Positions 16,858 to 27,228 of a stretch of DNA of 64,000 nucleotides are shown here, one piece after another (within the stretch, counting starts at the first letter, position 1; every line of letters begins with the position of its first letter). The stretch lies in the NCBI RefSeq assembly GCF_021729145.1, contig NZ_JAJSLW010000007.1:75067-139066 (forward strand), written 5' to 3'. This DNA is from Membranihabitans maritimus. GTDB taxonomy: Bacteria > Bacteroidota > Bacteroidia > Chitinophagales > Saprospiraceae. The notes under the pieces were generated by a model. The model was not told the DNA's origin and made no database searches. It saw only the letters and a program-made list of their open reading frames with translations. A program made the position numbers and the translations under genes.

Positions 16858-18527
16858 AGATCCAAACCTGCAAAATAATCAGCACCATTTCACTCATCTT
16901 AAGTATTCAATTCACTCTACTATCTCAGCCCATTGGTTGGAGAAATCCAATCAATGGTAAAGTTCTCCTTTCAGGAACATTTGGAGAATTACGGGGTAAC
17001 CACTACCATGGAGGAATCGATATCAAGCCATCTGAGGGTGGCCACCAACCTGTATTAGCAGTAGCAGACGGTTATGTAAAAACGATAAAAATACATGGAG
17101 GATCATACGGGAATGCATTACTGCTGCAACATAAAGATGGTTTTCAAAGTTTGTATGGTCACCTTAATGGATTTGAACGGAAAATTGATTCAATTGCCTA
17201 TAGTATTCAATACAGGGATTCTTCATTTCAAATTAATGAGGTTCTTGATACTACAAAATTACCTGTCAAACAAGGTGATGTAATTGGATACATGGGAAAT
17301 ACTGGATATTCATTTGGGCAACATTTGCATTTTGAAGTCAGACATATTTCTGGTACCCATTACAATCCATTAAAAATAATTCCGCAAATAGAGGATAAAA
17401 CTAGTCCGCGTTTTAGAAAATTGCGCCTTAATTACCTGGATGCTAATGGCCGGGAATACAGGGATGAATTGCTCTCGGTAAAAAATCTGGGGGCCAATAA
17501 ATTTTCAGCTGGCAATATAAAACTTAATGGATTTTATTTCTCAATAGCTGTAGATGTAGTCGACCTCCATGAAGAAACGTATAATCAAAATGGAATCTAT
17601 CAACTTGATATGTATGTAAATGACAGTTTGTATTATAGGATAAATGTGGATTCACTTACTTCCCATGACCGGCATTATTATAATAACAAAATAGATTATA
17701 CGCATTCAGACCATCAAAAAGCTATTTTTCACAATCTCCAACATCAATCTATATATTACTTACCAATCGTAAATACCTCTACTTCAGGACTTTTAAAACT
17801 CACTCCATTCAAATCAAAGGAAATTCAAATCGTTGCTAGTGATTTTCAAGGGAATAAATCGACTCTTCATCTCACTCTGAGCCAGGTCGATCAAGTCCAA
17901 ATGAATTATAACCACATTTACAATTTTGTAGTTGGGAATTCGGAGTCTCAAAAAATTGAGCTGGACCATTACACTGTATTATTTCCAAAAAACAGTCTGG
18001 GGAAGGAAAAAAGACTGTATGTTTTTGAAGAGCAGGAAGTAATAGACAATCAATCTCAATGGATTCTCCACCTGGACAAAGATCGAATTCCCATATTTGA
18101 AGATCTCACCATCCAGTTAAGAGACCATCGGCCCATCAACGAAAAAGAAAAATGGGTCATGGCTTCCTGCACAGACAATAGTATTTATCCTCAAATCACT
18201 TATAAAAGTGAAAATGCCTTTATAGCCAAAGTAGGTCGCCTTGGAAATTATTGCCTTATCCAGGATACCATCCCTCCAACTATTCAGCTTCGTTCACAGA
18301 GAGGAAACGGTTGGATATTTAAAATATCAGATAACCTATTTCCCTTTTCCCAATTGGATATAGAAGCTACCATTGACGGAAAATGGGCATTGGTTAAAGA
18401 AGAATTTAAAAAGAACACCATTACCTTTTCAGATTTTGACCGGTTCAAGAATGGACAAAAACACAATTTTATACTTTCCGTTACGGATGGGTGCGGAAAT
18501 AAGTCCGTATTTGAATCAGAATTGTAA
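16851..18527 (+). CDS. Secreted M23-family (LytM) metallopeptidase with C-terminal beta domains
   Basis: 558 residues; signal peptide about 1-25. The M23 domain lies at about 38-165 with the zinc ligands HYHGGID (H53, D57) and HLH (H158, H160), plus H104 in YGHLNG. About 28 residues (110-138) are inserted between YGHLNG and the final catalytic strand. The remaining 390 residues are beta-rich and unassigned (repeated motifs such as VDVVDLHEE, then an Ig-like end VTDGCGNKSVF). It probably trims peptidoglycan peptides in the periplasm. The coding overlap with meaB suggests translational coupling, though no functional link is evident. Confidence 0.88.
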   Translation: MLKIQTCKIISTISLILSIQFTLLSQPIGWRNPINGKVLLSGTFGELRGNHYHGGIDIKPSEGGHQPVLAVADGYVKTIKIHGGSYGNALLLQHKDGFQSLYGHLNGFERKIDSIAYSIQYRDSSFQINEVLDTTKLPVKQGDVIGYMGNTGYSFGQHLHFEVRHISGTHYNPLKIIPQIEDKTSPRFRKLRLNYLDANGREYRDELLSVKNLGANKFSAGNIKLNGFYFSIAVDVVDLHEETYNQNGIYQLDMYVNDSLYYRINVDSLTSHDRHYYNNKIDYTHSDHQKAIFHNLQHQSIYYLPIVNTSTSGLLKLTPFKSKEIQIVASDFQGNKSTLHLTLSQVDQVQMNYNHIYNFVVGNSESQKIELDHYTVLFPKNSLGKEKRLYVFEEQEVIDNQSQWILHLDKDRIPIFEDLTIQLRDHRPINEKEKWVMASCTDNSIYPQITYKSENAFIAKVGRLGNYCLIQDTIPPTIQLRSQRGNGWIFKISDNLFPFSQLDIEATIDGKWALVKEEFKKNTITFSDFDRFKNGQKHNFILSVTDGCGNKSVFESEL

Positions 18528-18588
18528 AATATTTTTTTTAATTATGTTTCTTCTATAAAATTCCAAATGTTAGAAGAAATATACTACA

Positions 18589-20967
18589 ATGATTAAATTT
18601 AAATTCCTTACTTACCAAATAACAATATTTTTAATTTTTATATTCTTCTGCCCGTTTACCCTACTAAGTCAGAATGATTTCGTAAGCAAGGTGTACCCCT
18701 ATCTGGATGCAGCTAATTCCAGATGGTTTTATTTTTCTTCTGCTTGCAGACCATTTGGCATGGTGAATTTAAGTCCGGACATGGTAAAAGACGGTGCCTG
18801 GAATTCAGGGTACCGATACCATAGAGACAGTATCCACTTCTTCAGCCATATCCACGCCTGGCAAATTTCAGGTATTCCCGTAATGGCTACAACAGGGAAA
18901 TTCAAAGGACATCTTGGATCAGAGGAATATCGATCTTCCTATCATCATGATACTGAAAACACTTATCCTGGCTACCATAAAATCCACCTGGAAGATTATA
19001 ACATAACAGCAGAATTAACTTCCACTACCCGGGTTGGCTTTCATAAATATACTTTCCCCGCCTCAGATAGTAGCTTTATTTTCCTTGATCTTGGAACCGT
19101 TTTGGGCCCGTCCGGGACAGATAAAGGAATGGCCAAAAGAGTTTCCGACCAAGAGATACAAGGATATGCCCTGATGGGTGCTACTTCGCGCCGACCCAAA
19201 GCCACATATGTATATTATTCAATTGTTTTGGACAAAAAGCCTACAAAAATAAATACCTGGCAGCATAATACTATTGGCGGTGAATTAAACCGCTTTGAAG
19301 GGGCAGGTGGAGGCGTTTACTTTCATTTCAAAACATATCAGGGAGAGGAAGTCAAAATGAAAGTAGGAATATCCTACGTCAGTGCGGACCAGGCACGAAA
19401 GAATATTGAAGCTGAACTTACCCATTGGAATTTTGAAAAAGTAGTCAATGAATCAAGGAGTGAATGGAATAAATTGTTGGGTCGCATTGAGGTAAAAGGT
19501 AATTCAAAAAATCAAATACGTAGGTTCTATACGGACTTATGGAAATCACTCCAAGGAAGGCGAATTATTAGCGATGCCAATGGAAAATATTGCGACATGA
19601 CAGGGGATACACCAGCCATAAAACAAATACCATTGGATGACAAAGGGAAACCGGCCTTTAACCACTATAATTCAGACTCCTTTTGGGGTGCACAATGGAC
19701 TATTACTACTCTTTGGCAACTGGTCTATCCTGGGATTGCCGAAGAATTTATCAATTCAATGTTACTCATGTATCAAGACGGTGGTCTTATTCCCAGAGGT
19801 CCATCCGGTGGAAATTATACATATGTAATGACTGGTGCTTCCTCCACCCCCTTTATAGTCGGTGCTTACATGAAGGGGATTAGAGGATACGATATCAAAG
19901 CAGCTTTTGAAGGAATCGTAAAAAATGGTCGTTCCGGAGGTATAATGGCCCATGCTGGTTATGAACATGATACGAAAAATGGAGGTGGGTTGGAAGAATA
20001 TGTTGAAAACGGCTACGTACCATATCCCTTAAGCAATAAACGTTGGGGTGGTCACCAGGACGGTGCAGGCCAAACACTGGAATATTCTTTTCAGGACTGG
20101 TGCGTAGCGCAAATGGCTAAAAAGCAGGGTAATAAAAAAATATACAACGAATTTATAAAACGCTCCCATCACTGGAAAAATATTTTTGACCAGGAAATAA
20201 ACTGGATTCGTCCCAAAGACCATGATGGTAACTGGAAAACCCCATATGATCCTTATGAATACAGGAACGGATTTGTTGAATCTAATGGTGCACAGGCTAC
20301 CTGGTATGTTCCCCACGACCTTATGGGCCTCTCGCAATTGATGGGAGGAAATGAAAAGGCTTCCGCACAACTCAATTCCAGTTTTGAGGAAGCCCTTAAA
20401 CTTGATTTCACTTCCGGAAAATCGCACTCAGCTGAAACCGAACGCAAAAATCGCCGAATCCCAATTAACTATGGGAACCAGCCCAGTATTCAATCCGCTT
20501 TTGTCTTTAATTACTTTCAAAAACCCTGGTTAACCCAATATTGGTCCAGGCAGGTACTTCAGAAAGCTTTTAGCGGATTATCACCGGAAAGTGGATACAA
20601 TGGTGATGAAGATCAGGGCTTAATGGGATCTTTGGCTGTTCTTATGAAAATTGGATTATTTGAAATGCATGCTGGTTGCGCCCAAAATCCGTATTATGAT
20701 ATCGGAAGCCCTATTTTTGATGAGATAATAATACACCTTGATCAGGATTATTACCCGGGAAAAAACTTAAAAATTTCCGTAGAAAATAATTCCTACAATT
20801 CGCCCTATATTCAGCAAGCAATTCACAACGGCTCCAAACTACAGTCAGCTTTTATCTTTCATTCAGAGCTGGTAAAAGGAGGTCATCTATCATTGAAAAT
20901 GGGAAATACTCCTAACAAAAATTGGGGGAGTTCGAATGATAACAACCCAGGATTACAATTAAAATAA
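18589..20967 (+). CDS. Secreted GH92-family alpha-mannosidase
   Basis: 792 residues with an N-terminal signal peptide (about 1-28, ending LLSQ). The family hallmarks are visible: the N-terminal RPFGMVNLSPDM, FSHIHAWQISGIPVMATTG, then the catalytic (alpha/alpha)6 part with GAQWTITTLWQL, and GGHQDGAGQTLEYSFQDWCVAQMA, a segment typical of GH92. GH92 enzymes are Ca2+-dependent exo-alpha-mannosidases that act on N-glycan or mannan side chains in Bacteroidota. It lies 61 nt after the M23 gene and 30 nt before a lyase-like gene, suggesting a small saccharide-degrading unit, without SusC/SusD here. Confidence 0.92.
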   Translation: MIKFKFLTYQITIFLIFIFFCPFTLLSQNDFVSKVYPYLDAANSRWFYFSSACRPFGMVNLSPDMVKDGAWNSGYRYHRDSIHFFSHIHAWQISGIPVMATTGKFKGHLGSEEYRSSYHHDTENTYPGYHKIHLEDYNITAELTSTTRVGFHKYTFPASDSSFIFLDLGTVLGPSGTDKGMAKRVSDQEIQGYALMGATSRRPKATYVYYSIVLDKKPTKINTWQHNTIGGELNRFEGAGGGVYFHFKTYQGEEVKMKVGISYVSADQARKNIEAELTHWNFEKVVNESRSEWNKLLGRIEVKGNSKNQIRRFYTDLWKSLQGRRIISDANGKYCDMTGDTPAIKQIPLDDKGKPAFNHYNSDSFWGAQWTITTLWQLVYPGIAEEFINSMLLMYQDGGLIPRGPSGGNYTYVMTGASSTPFIVGAYMKGIRGYDIKAAFEGIVKNGRSGGIMAHAGYEHDTKNGGGLEEYVENGYVPYPLSNKRWGGHQDGAGQTLEYSFQDWCVAQMAKKQGNKKIYNEFIKRSHHWKNIFDQEINWIRPKDHDGNWKTPYDPYEYRNGFVESNGAQATWYVPHDLMGLSQLMGGNEKASAQLNSSFEEALKLDFTSGKSHSAETERKNRRIPINYGNQPSIQSAFVFNYFQKPWLTQYWSRQVLQKAFSGLSPESGYNGDEDQGLMGSLAVLMKIGLFEMHAGCAQNPYYDIGSPIFDEIIIHLDQDYYPGKNLKISVENNSYNSPYIQQAIHNGSKLQSAFIFHSELVKGGHLSLKMGNTPNKNWGSSNDNNPGLQLK

Positions 20968-20997
20968 CTTTATTTTCCACAATAAAAATGTTAATCA

Positions 20998-22722
20998 ATG
21001 TCCATTAAAAGAAGATCATTTGTAAAATCAGGCGTTATATCCATGACAGGACTTTCCATAATGCCAATGTCCAATTTTGACTGGACAAGGTCATCTCCTC
21101 CTCAAAATTTTTCACAATTTATATCAACACTAATTCCTATTAACGATCAAACGGTCCGACAAATACTGAAAAGAAAAATAAACAATCCCTCTTCACCCTG
21201 GCATGGAGGATACTTTAATCAGTACCAAATTCCAAACGCACACAGTACGAATTCGTTCGTAGTAAGAGGTTGCATATCCTATCTTTCCGAATTTTCACAA
21301 TACTATAAATCCAAGTCATTGAAAGCCGACCTTGAATCCGCGATGGATTGCTTGCTAAACGTTCAATACGAAGATGGCACCATCGATTTGTATTCCACCA
21401 ATTTCCACTCGACACCCGATACGGCTTTCATCGTCAATGACCTAATACCGACATTCAAAATGATGAAAAGTATGGGCTATGAGGAAAGCAATACTCTCCT
21501 GGAAAAAATGAAAACATTTATTCTCCGTGCAGGTCAATGTTTCATTACAGGAGGCATTCACACTGCAAACCATCGTTGGGTAGTTTCAGCGGCTTTAGCC
21601 CGGGTTTACTCAATCGATCCCCAAAAAAAATATATTAAAAGAATTGACGAATGGCTGGCAGAAGGTATTGACCAGGATAGTGACGGTCAATACCACGAAA
21701 GGAGTGTAAGTATCTATTCCCCGATTTGTAACAACATGTTCCTCACTATCGGCAAATTACTTAATCGAAAGGAATTTTTTGATATTGTCAGAAAGAACCT
21801 CGAAATGACTCTTTTTTATATCCAACCGGGTGGAGAGGTTCTTACAGAAGCATCCGATAGACAAGACAAAGCTACAATAGCGTATGTAAATAGATATTAT
21901 CTTTCGTATCGATATTTTGCCATTTCGGATAAAAACGGTCAATTCTCATCAGTGTGTAAGTTAATCGAAGACAAAATGATCAACAGTGTCGTTGGCACTA
22001 TTCCGTACATGTATGAATTTTCTGAATATCAGCATCCTCTGCCCCCCTCAAAACCGCTGCCTACCCGTTATTTTAAAAACTTCAGCCATTCCGGAGTAAT
22101 TAGGATAAAAGAAGACCACTGGGACCTTTCAATAATTGAAAATAACCCTACATTTATGGTATTGATGAAGGGAAATGTCGTAGTACAATCTGTCCGTTTG
22201 GCCGCAGCTTTCTTCGGTTCCAAAGGGCAATTTATTCCCGAAGAACTAATGGTCGAAAATAAAAAAATCACGCTCAAAAAATCAATAACACACGGCTATT
22301 ACCAACCCATCCCGGAAGACCGGGTATCCGGTAAGAATGGATGGGTTGAATATCCCAGGGATAAAAGGGGAATGAGTGAATTACAAACTATGAATTATAC
22401 AGTTGTAATAAGCATAGAAGACTCTAAAGTAAAATTGGATATTGATGTTTCGGGCACTGATAATGTACCTGTTTCTTGTGAAATGAATTTCCGATCGGGG
22501 GATATAATATCTGGAATTAAAGATGATCTCCACGAAGAGCAAAGTTATTTCATCGACGAAGGCTATGCCGAAATCACGAACAACGGAGATACATTGAAAT
22601 TTGGTCCCGGCAAAATGGAGCACCAGTGGGCGCAGATGAGAGGGATGCTACCAAAACAAAATGGTGAAAGCGTTTATATCACTGGGGTTACTCCCTTTAA
22701 ACATACACTGTATTTTTCATAA
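20998..22722 (+). CDS. Tat-exported heparinase/alginate-lyase-like protein
   Basis: 574 residues. The first 18 contain KRRSFVKSG, a Tat signal. The N-terminal about 330 residues are alpha-helical and carry conserved-looking polar clusters: NAHSTNSF, STPDTAFIVND, TGGIHTANHRWV and DGQYHERSVSIYSP, consistent with an (alpha/alpha)n toroid whose Asn/His/Tyr act in beta-elimination, as in heparinase II/III and alginate lyases. The C-terminal part is beta-rich (VEYPRDKRGMSELQ). I cannot name a CAZy family from sequence alone. Being 30 nt after the GH92 gene, it is likely co-expressed. Confidence 0.7.
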   Translation: MSIKRRSFVKSGVISMTGLSIMPMSNFDWTRSSPPQNFSQFISTLIPINDQTVRQILKRKINNPSSPWHGGYFNQYQIPNAHSTNSFVVRGCISYLSEFSQYYKSKSLKADLESAMDCLLNVQYEDGTIDLYSTNFHSTPDTAFIVNDLIPTFKMMKSMGYEESNTLLEKMKTFILRAGQCFITGGIHTANHRWVVSAALARVYSIDPQKKYIKRIDEWLAEGIDQDSDGQYHERSVSIYSPICNNMFLTIGKLLNRKEFFDIVRKNLEMTLFYIQPGGEVLTEASDRQDKATIAYVNRYYLSYRYFAISDKNGQFSSVCKLIEDKMINSVVGTIPYMYEFSEYQHPLPPSKPLPTRYFKNFSHSGVIRIKEDHWDLSIIENNPTFMVLMKGNVVVQSVRLAAAFFGSKGQFIPEELMVENKKITLKKSITHGYYQPIPEDRVSGKNGWVEYPRDKRGMSELQTMNYTVVISIEDSKVKLDIDVSGTDNVPVSCEMNFRSGDIISGIKDDLHEEQSYFIDEGYAEITNNGDTLKFGPGKMEHQWAQMRGMLPKQNGESVYITGVTPFKHTLYFS

Positions 22723-22768
22723 AGTGCTCAATAAGAAAAATGCTCCCTGAAATATCTACTCCATAAAA

Positions 22769-23413
22769 TTACTTTTTGCGATACCGAATTACAGGCATTT
22801 GACTCTTTCTGGACTTGTGAAGCTCCATATACTGATCCAATAATGGTCGTGCAGATTCTTTAACCCCCTCCGGGTCACTATACATATTTTTGGATATACG
22901 CTGACGCATTGCCTCAAACAGGCTTACGGCGCATGCTACGGAAATATTCAGGCTTTCAACCATCCCCATTTGAGGAATTATAAAATTCCCATCTGATTTT
23001 TGCAAAGCTTCCTGACTGACTCCATCACTTTCATTTCCGAATAAAAGCGCGGAGGGCTTGGACAGGTCCAGATCATACAATTCCTGGGACTTATCTGATA
23101 AATGAGTGGAAAAAATACGTTTATATTTTTTTCGTACTTCCTCAAAACAGTAATCGATATCTTGAAAATAATGGATTTGAACCCATTTTTTAGTTCCCGC
23201 TGTTGTCCTCTTACCAATTTTGAATTCTTTTCTCTGCAACTCTGGATCCGTATACAACACATATACATCTGATATCCCTATTGCATCACAAGACCGCATC
23301 GCAGCTCCTAAATTGTGGGTATCATAAACATTTTCCAGGATAATAGTGATATCTCTTTGCCTTTTATTCGCCAGGGACATATATTTTTGGAATCGTTCAT
23401 CAGATATCTTCAT
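22769..23413 (-). CDS. TrmH/SpoU-family RNA 2'-O-methyltransferase
   Basis: 214 residues of the SPOUT fold. Motif 1 NVYDTHNLGAAMRSCDAIGI, motif 2 ALLFGNESDGVS and motif 3 IPQMGMVESLNISVACAVSLFEAM are all present; the last provides the knotted SAM site. The form most resembles tRNA Gm18 methylase TrmH (about 210-230 residues). It is the last gene of a five-gene minus-strand run, 90 nt after the lipoprotein gene; a separate promoter is possible. Confidence 0.9.
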   Translation of the reverse strand: MKISDERFQKYMSLANKRQRDITIILENVYDTHNLGAAMRSCDAIGISDVYVLYTDPELQRKEFKIGKRTTAGTKKWVQIHYFQDIDYCFEEVRKKYKRIFSTHLSDKSQELYDLDLSKPSALLFGNESDGVSQEALQKSDGNFIIPQMGMVESLNISVACAVSLFEAMRQRISKNMYSDPEGVKESARPLLDQYMELHKSRKSQMPVIRYRKK

Positions 23414-23503
23414 ACGGCTAAGTTTATTAAAATCTATTTTCCGCAGTAATGCATTTCCAGGTGGCCTAATATCTTATCGTATAAATAGAAAGTAACTACC
23501 CTT

Positions 23504-24781
23504 TTAGTTGGCTCTGGAATACTGGAAGTTCCGGAAAGAAACGATATTAACATGATCATTAAAAATATAAGGTTGGCCCTCGTATTCTCCTTTTATCATA
23601 TCATATTTGAAAAAACAATCACGGCAATCTGAATTTTCAATATTTTGAATCCAATCAATTCCGTATTGATCTATGAGGCCCGTTAAGAGATAAAATATAT
23701 CATATCCGTAGTACACTTCTTCACTGGCAAAGTATTTATACTTTTGAAAATACTTTTCGTCGAGACGTTGAACCTTTGGAGATACTTCATCTAAAAATCG
23801 CGAACTGGTAAAGTGAAAATTCAAGCCGTCGAATTGGTCAAAACTAACATTGTCGTTATTCATCCATGTTCCGAGTGCCAAAACACTAAGAAGTCTATTC
23901 CCGCGAGCAGCATTTAAGGCAGATAGCAATGAGATCAGATAGGATTCGTCCGCAGATCTCCAATTGGGTAATATAACCGTACGAATATCTTTAGATTCTA
24001 AGATATTGGTAATATCCTCGATCTCATCTCGTGGATTAGAAGAAGTAAAATAGGATTCTATCAATGGTTCTTCTTTTTTTATAATATCTACTAATCTTGA
24101 ATCTTTTCGTTCTGCAAGAATTAATGACCTTTCAGAACCAAATTGATTTCTGGCAAATTCAGCCATTTCTTCAAGATGAGCATTCAATCCCGTATTGAGC
24201 TGGATATATTCTTCATATAAATCTATAGTAGTACTTGTATTCCAGGGAGACACAAAAGGGATATGAAAGTTTTTTGCATACCCAATTACACGGTTCACAT
24301 CCGTGCTGCTATATGGTCCTACAATAAGGTCAGCGTTTTCAGGTTTTATAAGAGTCTCCATGGATCCTGTACTCTTAGATAAATCGTCAATATCAAAAGA
24401 AGATACTTTATAGTCTCTAGACCCTGAATACTGCTCTGCCGCCATCTTAAAACCAACATAAAAAGAGGTAGTCCGATCTGCTCTTTTATCTTGGAAAGGC
24501 AATGCAAATAAAATATTCACCGATCTGCCTTCAAAACTGCTCTCATCCGGATATTCCGTTACGACCTCGTCTTCATCGGTCTTATCTTCCCAATCCATTT
24601 CCTTGACGGTAACATCTTCTTTTTCTTCCCTATCTCCTGTTCTTTCCTTCTTGCTTTTTTCTGCAAAAAGATCCTCCAAAAAAACGCAACTTTGCAGTGA
24701 AATTCCAACAATTACAATATATAGGATGATTCGAAATCTATTCCCATTCAATTGTTGCAGGAGGCTTTGTACTAATATCAT
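23504..24781 (-). CDS. Lipoprotein with periplasmic-binding (type 1) fold
   Basis: 425 residues as started at ATG 24781; a TTG at 24751 gives a more usual lipoprotein signal (lipobox LQSC with Cys at residue 22 instead of 32). A charged linker ([14 protein letters not shown]...) is followed by a domain resembling ligand-binding type 1 periplasmic proteins: [43 protein letters not shown] and [15 protein letters not shown]. The ligand is unknown; no ABC permease is near, so a role as sensor or envelope factor is as likely as uptake. With the ATG start it overlaps guaA by 44 nt, implying translational coupling in the operon. Confidence 0.75.
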   Translation of the reverse strand: MILVQSLLQQLNGNRFRIILYIVIVGISLQSCVFLEDLFAEKSKKERTGDREEKEDVTVKEMDWEDKTDEDEVVTEYPDESSFEGRSVNILFALPFQDKRADRTTSFYVGFKMAAEQYSGSRDYKVSSFDIDDLSKSTGSMETLIKPENADLIVGPYSSTDVNRVIGYAKNFHIPFVSPWNTSTTIDLYEEYIQLNTGLNAHLEEMAEFARNQFGSERSLILAERKDSRLVDIIKKEEPLIESYFTSSNPRDEIEDITNILESKDIRTVILPNWRSADESYLISLLSALNAARGNRLLSVLALGTWMNNDNVSFDQFDGLNFHFTSSRFLDEVSPKVQRLDEKYFQKYKYFASEEVYYGYDIFYLLTGLIDQYGIDWIQNIENSDCRDCFFKYDMIKGEYEGQPYIFNDHVNIVSFRNFQYSRAN

Positions 24782-26267
24782 AAACGACTCTATTAATTCC
24801 TTTTACTTTATTAATGATATCGCTCGATATCTTTCCGAGCAACTCATAGGGTATTGGGGTCCATTCTGCAGTCATTCCATCCAGGCTATTTACGGCCCGC
24901 AATGCAACTGCTTTTTCATAGGTACGTTCATCCCCCATCACCCCTACAGATTCTACGGGTAATAAAATGGTCCCGGCTTGCCATATCTTATCATACCATC
25001 CAGATTTTCTAAGATGGTCAATATAAATAGCATCTGCTTCCTGCAAGGTTTTTACCTTTTCTTCGGTAATTTCTCCCAGGATACGTATTGCCAGCCCCGG
25101 ACCCGGGAAAGGATGCCTTCCCAAAATATTACCCGGCACATTAACTTCTTTTCCCACTTTACGAACCTCATCTTTAAACAGTGATCTCAGGGGTTCTATT
25201 ATCTTTAAGTTCAATTTTTCCGGCAGGCCTCCTACATTGTGATGAGACTTGATCGTAGCAGAGGGACCATGAACAGAAAGAGATTCAATAACATCCGGGT
25301 AGATAGTTCCCTGTCCGAGCCATTTGGTACCGGGAAAATTTCCGGCCTCACGTTCGAAAATATCAATAAATGTCTTCCCTATGGCCTTTCGTTTCAATTC
25401 AGGATCAGATAATCCCTTTAATGCACTGTAAAATTCATTGACAGCTTTAATACCAAAAATTCTTAAACCCATTTCACGATAGCTCTCCAATACCTCTTCA
25501 AATTCATTTTTCCGAAGTAATCCATTATCCACAAATATACAAATAAGGTTCTCACCGATAGCACGGTGTAACAGGGAGGCAGCCACAGTAGAGTCAACAC
25601 CTCCACTCAAAGCAAGAATAACTTGTTCATCCCCCAGGGTTTGTTTCAATTCTCTAACGGTATCTTCTACAAATTTGGAAGGGGTCCAATTTTGCTTAAC
25701 ACCACTAATATCTACCAGAAAGTTTTTTAGCAATTGTTTACCTTCAAGTGTATGGGTCACTTCAGGATGGAATTGAACGCCATAAACGGGTTGATCAAAA
25801 ACACTTTTTTTTGATCTGAAAACCGCAATGTCAATATCTTCTGACCCTGCTATAACTTCAAATTCTGAGGGTAACTTCCTAATAGTATCTCCGTGGGACA
25901 TCCATACCTGGCTACCAATTTCCAAATCCTCCATCAAAGGGTCTTGTTCGTAAAATTTCGATAAATTCGCTTTCCCGTATTCCCGGTAATTAGAATTATT
26001 TACTTTTCCCCCGTAAAAATGGGAAATCCATTGTGCTCCGTAACAAATTCCCAATACTGGGACTTTCCCAACAATGCCTGATAAATCAAGCTTTAATGCA
26101 TTTTCTCCTAAAACCGAAAAAGGACTGCCCGAAAGTATGATGGCTTCGATGTTTCCAGATAAATCAAAGTCATTATATGGCTTGATTTCACAATAAATAT
26201 TTAATTCCCGAACTCTCCGGGCTATCAATTGTGTCACCTGCGAACCAAAGTCTAAAATTAATACCAC
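24738..26267 (-). CDS. guaA: GMP synthase (glutamine-hydrolysing)
   Basis: Converts XMP to GMP with ATP and glutamine. 509 residues, GTG start at 26267. Class I glutamine amidotransferase: nucleophile C75 in GICYGAQW, H167 and E169 in [11 protein letters not shown]-pyrophosphatase loop SGGVDS (221-226); dimerisation domain ending in [13 protein letters not shown], the family's invariant C-terminus. It lies 17 nt after nusB in a minus-strand operon and its 3' end overlaps the lipoprotein gene. Confidence 0.97.
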   Translation of the reverse strand: MVLILDFGSQVTQLIARRVRELNIYCEIKPYNDFDLSGNIEAIILSGSPFSVLGENALKLDLSGIVGKVPVLGICYGAQWISHFYGGKVNNSNYREYGKANLSKFYEQDPLMEDLEIGSQVWMSHGDTIRKLPSEFEVIAGSEDIDIAVFRSKKSVFDQPVYGVQFHPEVTHTLEGKQLLKNFLVDISGVKQNWTPSKFVEDTVRELKQTLGDEQVILALSGGVDSTVAASLLHRAIGENLICIFVDNGLLRKNEFEEVLESYREMGLRIFGIKAVNEFYSALKGLSDPELKRKAIGKTFIDIFEREAGNFPGTKWLGQGTIYPDVIESLSVHGPSATIKSHHNVGGLPEKLNLKIIEPLRSLFKDEVRKVGKEVNVPGNILGRHPFPGPGLAIRILGEITEEKVKTLQEADAIYIDHLRKSGWYDKIWQAGTILLPVESVGVMGDERTYEKAVALRAVNSLDGMTAEWTPIPYELLGKISSDIINKVKGINRVVYDISTKPPATIEWE

Positions 26268-26284
26268 TTACTTTACTTTTTATA

Positions 26285-27214
26285 TTATTGGATGAGGCCC
26301 CTACCCCTTTTCTGAATTTCATCTGCTTCCTGTAAATCCTTTAATACGGCATCTAATATTCCATTGAGAAATTCTTTACTTTTGTCGGTGCTGTACATTT
26401 TCGCTATTTCGACGTATTCATTGAGGGTAACCTTTGTGGGGATTGAAGAAAATGACAAAAATTCAGATAACGCCATTTTAATCAATATTCGGTCTATAAT
26501 GGCTACTCTTTCTATTTCCCAATTTTTGAGAAATGGAATTAACCGCTTATTATAACTTTCAAAATTCTCTATTACATCCTCCAAAAGAGACTCTCCAAAT
26601 TCGTTTACCGTCTCTGCATCGGGCTTAAACTCCTGAAGTACTCTTTCATTATCCTCTACGCCCCTGATAATTCTTTTCAAAAACCCTTTTACCAGAGAAT
26701 CATCATCAATCCAGTTCGGATAAGCATCGTACACTAATTCAATATACAACTCATTCTGGCACAGAAATTTCCAAAGGAAAATCAAAATATCAACATGGTC
26801 GTTATTATCGTGTTCCCCCTTATTAATGTAGGCTTTATACTCATCAGTCTTGGCAAACTTTTGATAAATCTTGCGGGCCTGGGAAACATCGAGAAAGTCA
26901 TTAAACTTACCTTTATGCTTTTTGAATTCAGGATTATCCTCAATTCTTGCAATTATATCATTTCGATAGATATGGGATTTAAAATTCCTGTCCTCTTCTG
27001 TAATGAGATATTTTTGATTCCGCTTTTCCTTATCTTCTACAGACATCCTGCATATTAATACCAAATTCCTCAGGTTAAAAATAAGAAGCTCATACGCCAT
27101 ATTTACATTTTCATGGTACCTTCCATTTACATCGTGGATGCTTAGGTTTTTATCCTGAAACCAATTGTATATTGTCTGCATTACCTTTACCCGTACACTT
27201 CTTCTGCTGAGCAT
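26285..27214 (-). CDS. nusB: Transcription antitermination factor NusB (long Bacteroidota form)
   Basis: 309 residues, about twice the length of E. coli NusB, as is usual in Bacteroidota. It begins MLSRRSVRVKVMQTIYNW, corresponding to the NusB RNA-binding N-terminus, and ends with the conserved core ERVAIIDRILIKMALSEFL, PTKVTLNEYVEIAKMYST and FLNGILDAVL. The middle section, about 100-180, is a family-specific insertion. It helps form the rRNA antitermination complex with NusE. It lies 14 nt after the DoxX-like gene and 17 nt before guaA. Confidence 0.95.
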   Translation of the reverse strand: MLSRRSVRVKVMQTIYNWFQDKNLSIHDVNGRYHENVNMAYELLIFNLRNLVLICRMSVEDKEKRNQKYLITEEDRNFKSHIYRNDIIARIEDNPEFKKHKGKFNDFLDVSQARKIYQKFAKTDEYKAYINKGEHDNNDHVDILIFLWKFLCQNELYIELVYDAYPNWIDDDSLVKGFLKRIIRGVEDNERVLQEFKPDAETVNEFGESLLEDVIENFESYNKRLIPFLKNWEIERVAIIDRILIKMALSEFLSFSSIPTKVTLNEYVEIAKMYSTDKSKEFLNGILDAVLKDLQEADEIQKRGRGLIQ

Positions 27215-27228
27215 GTATAATTTCCCTT

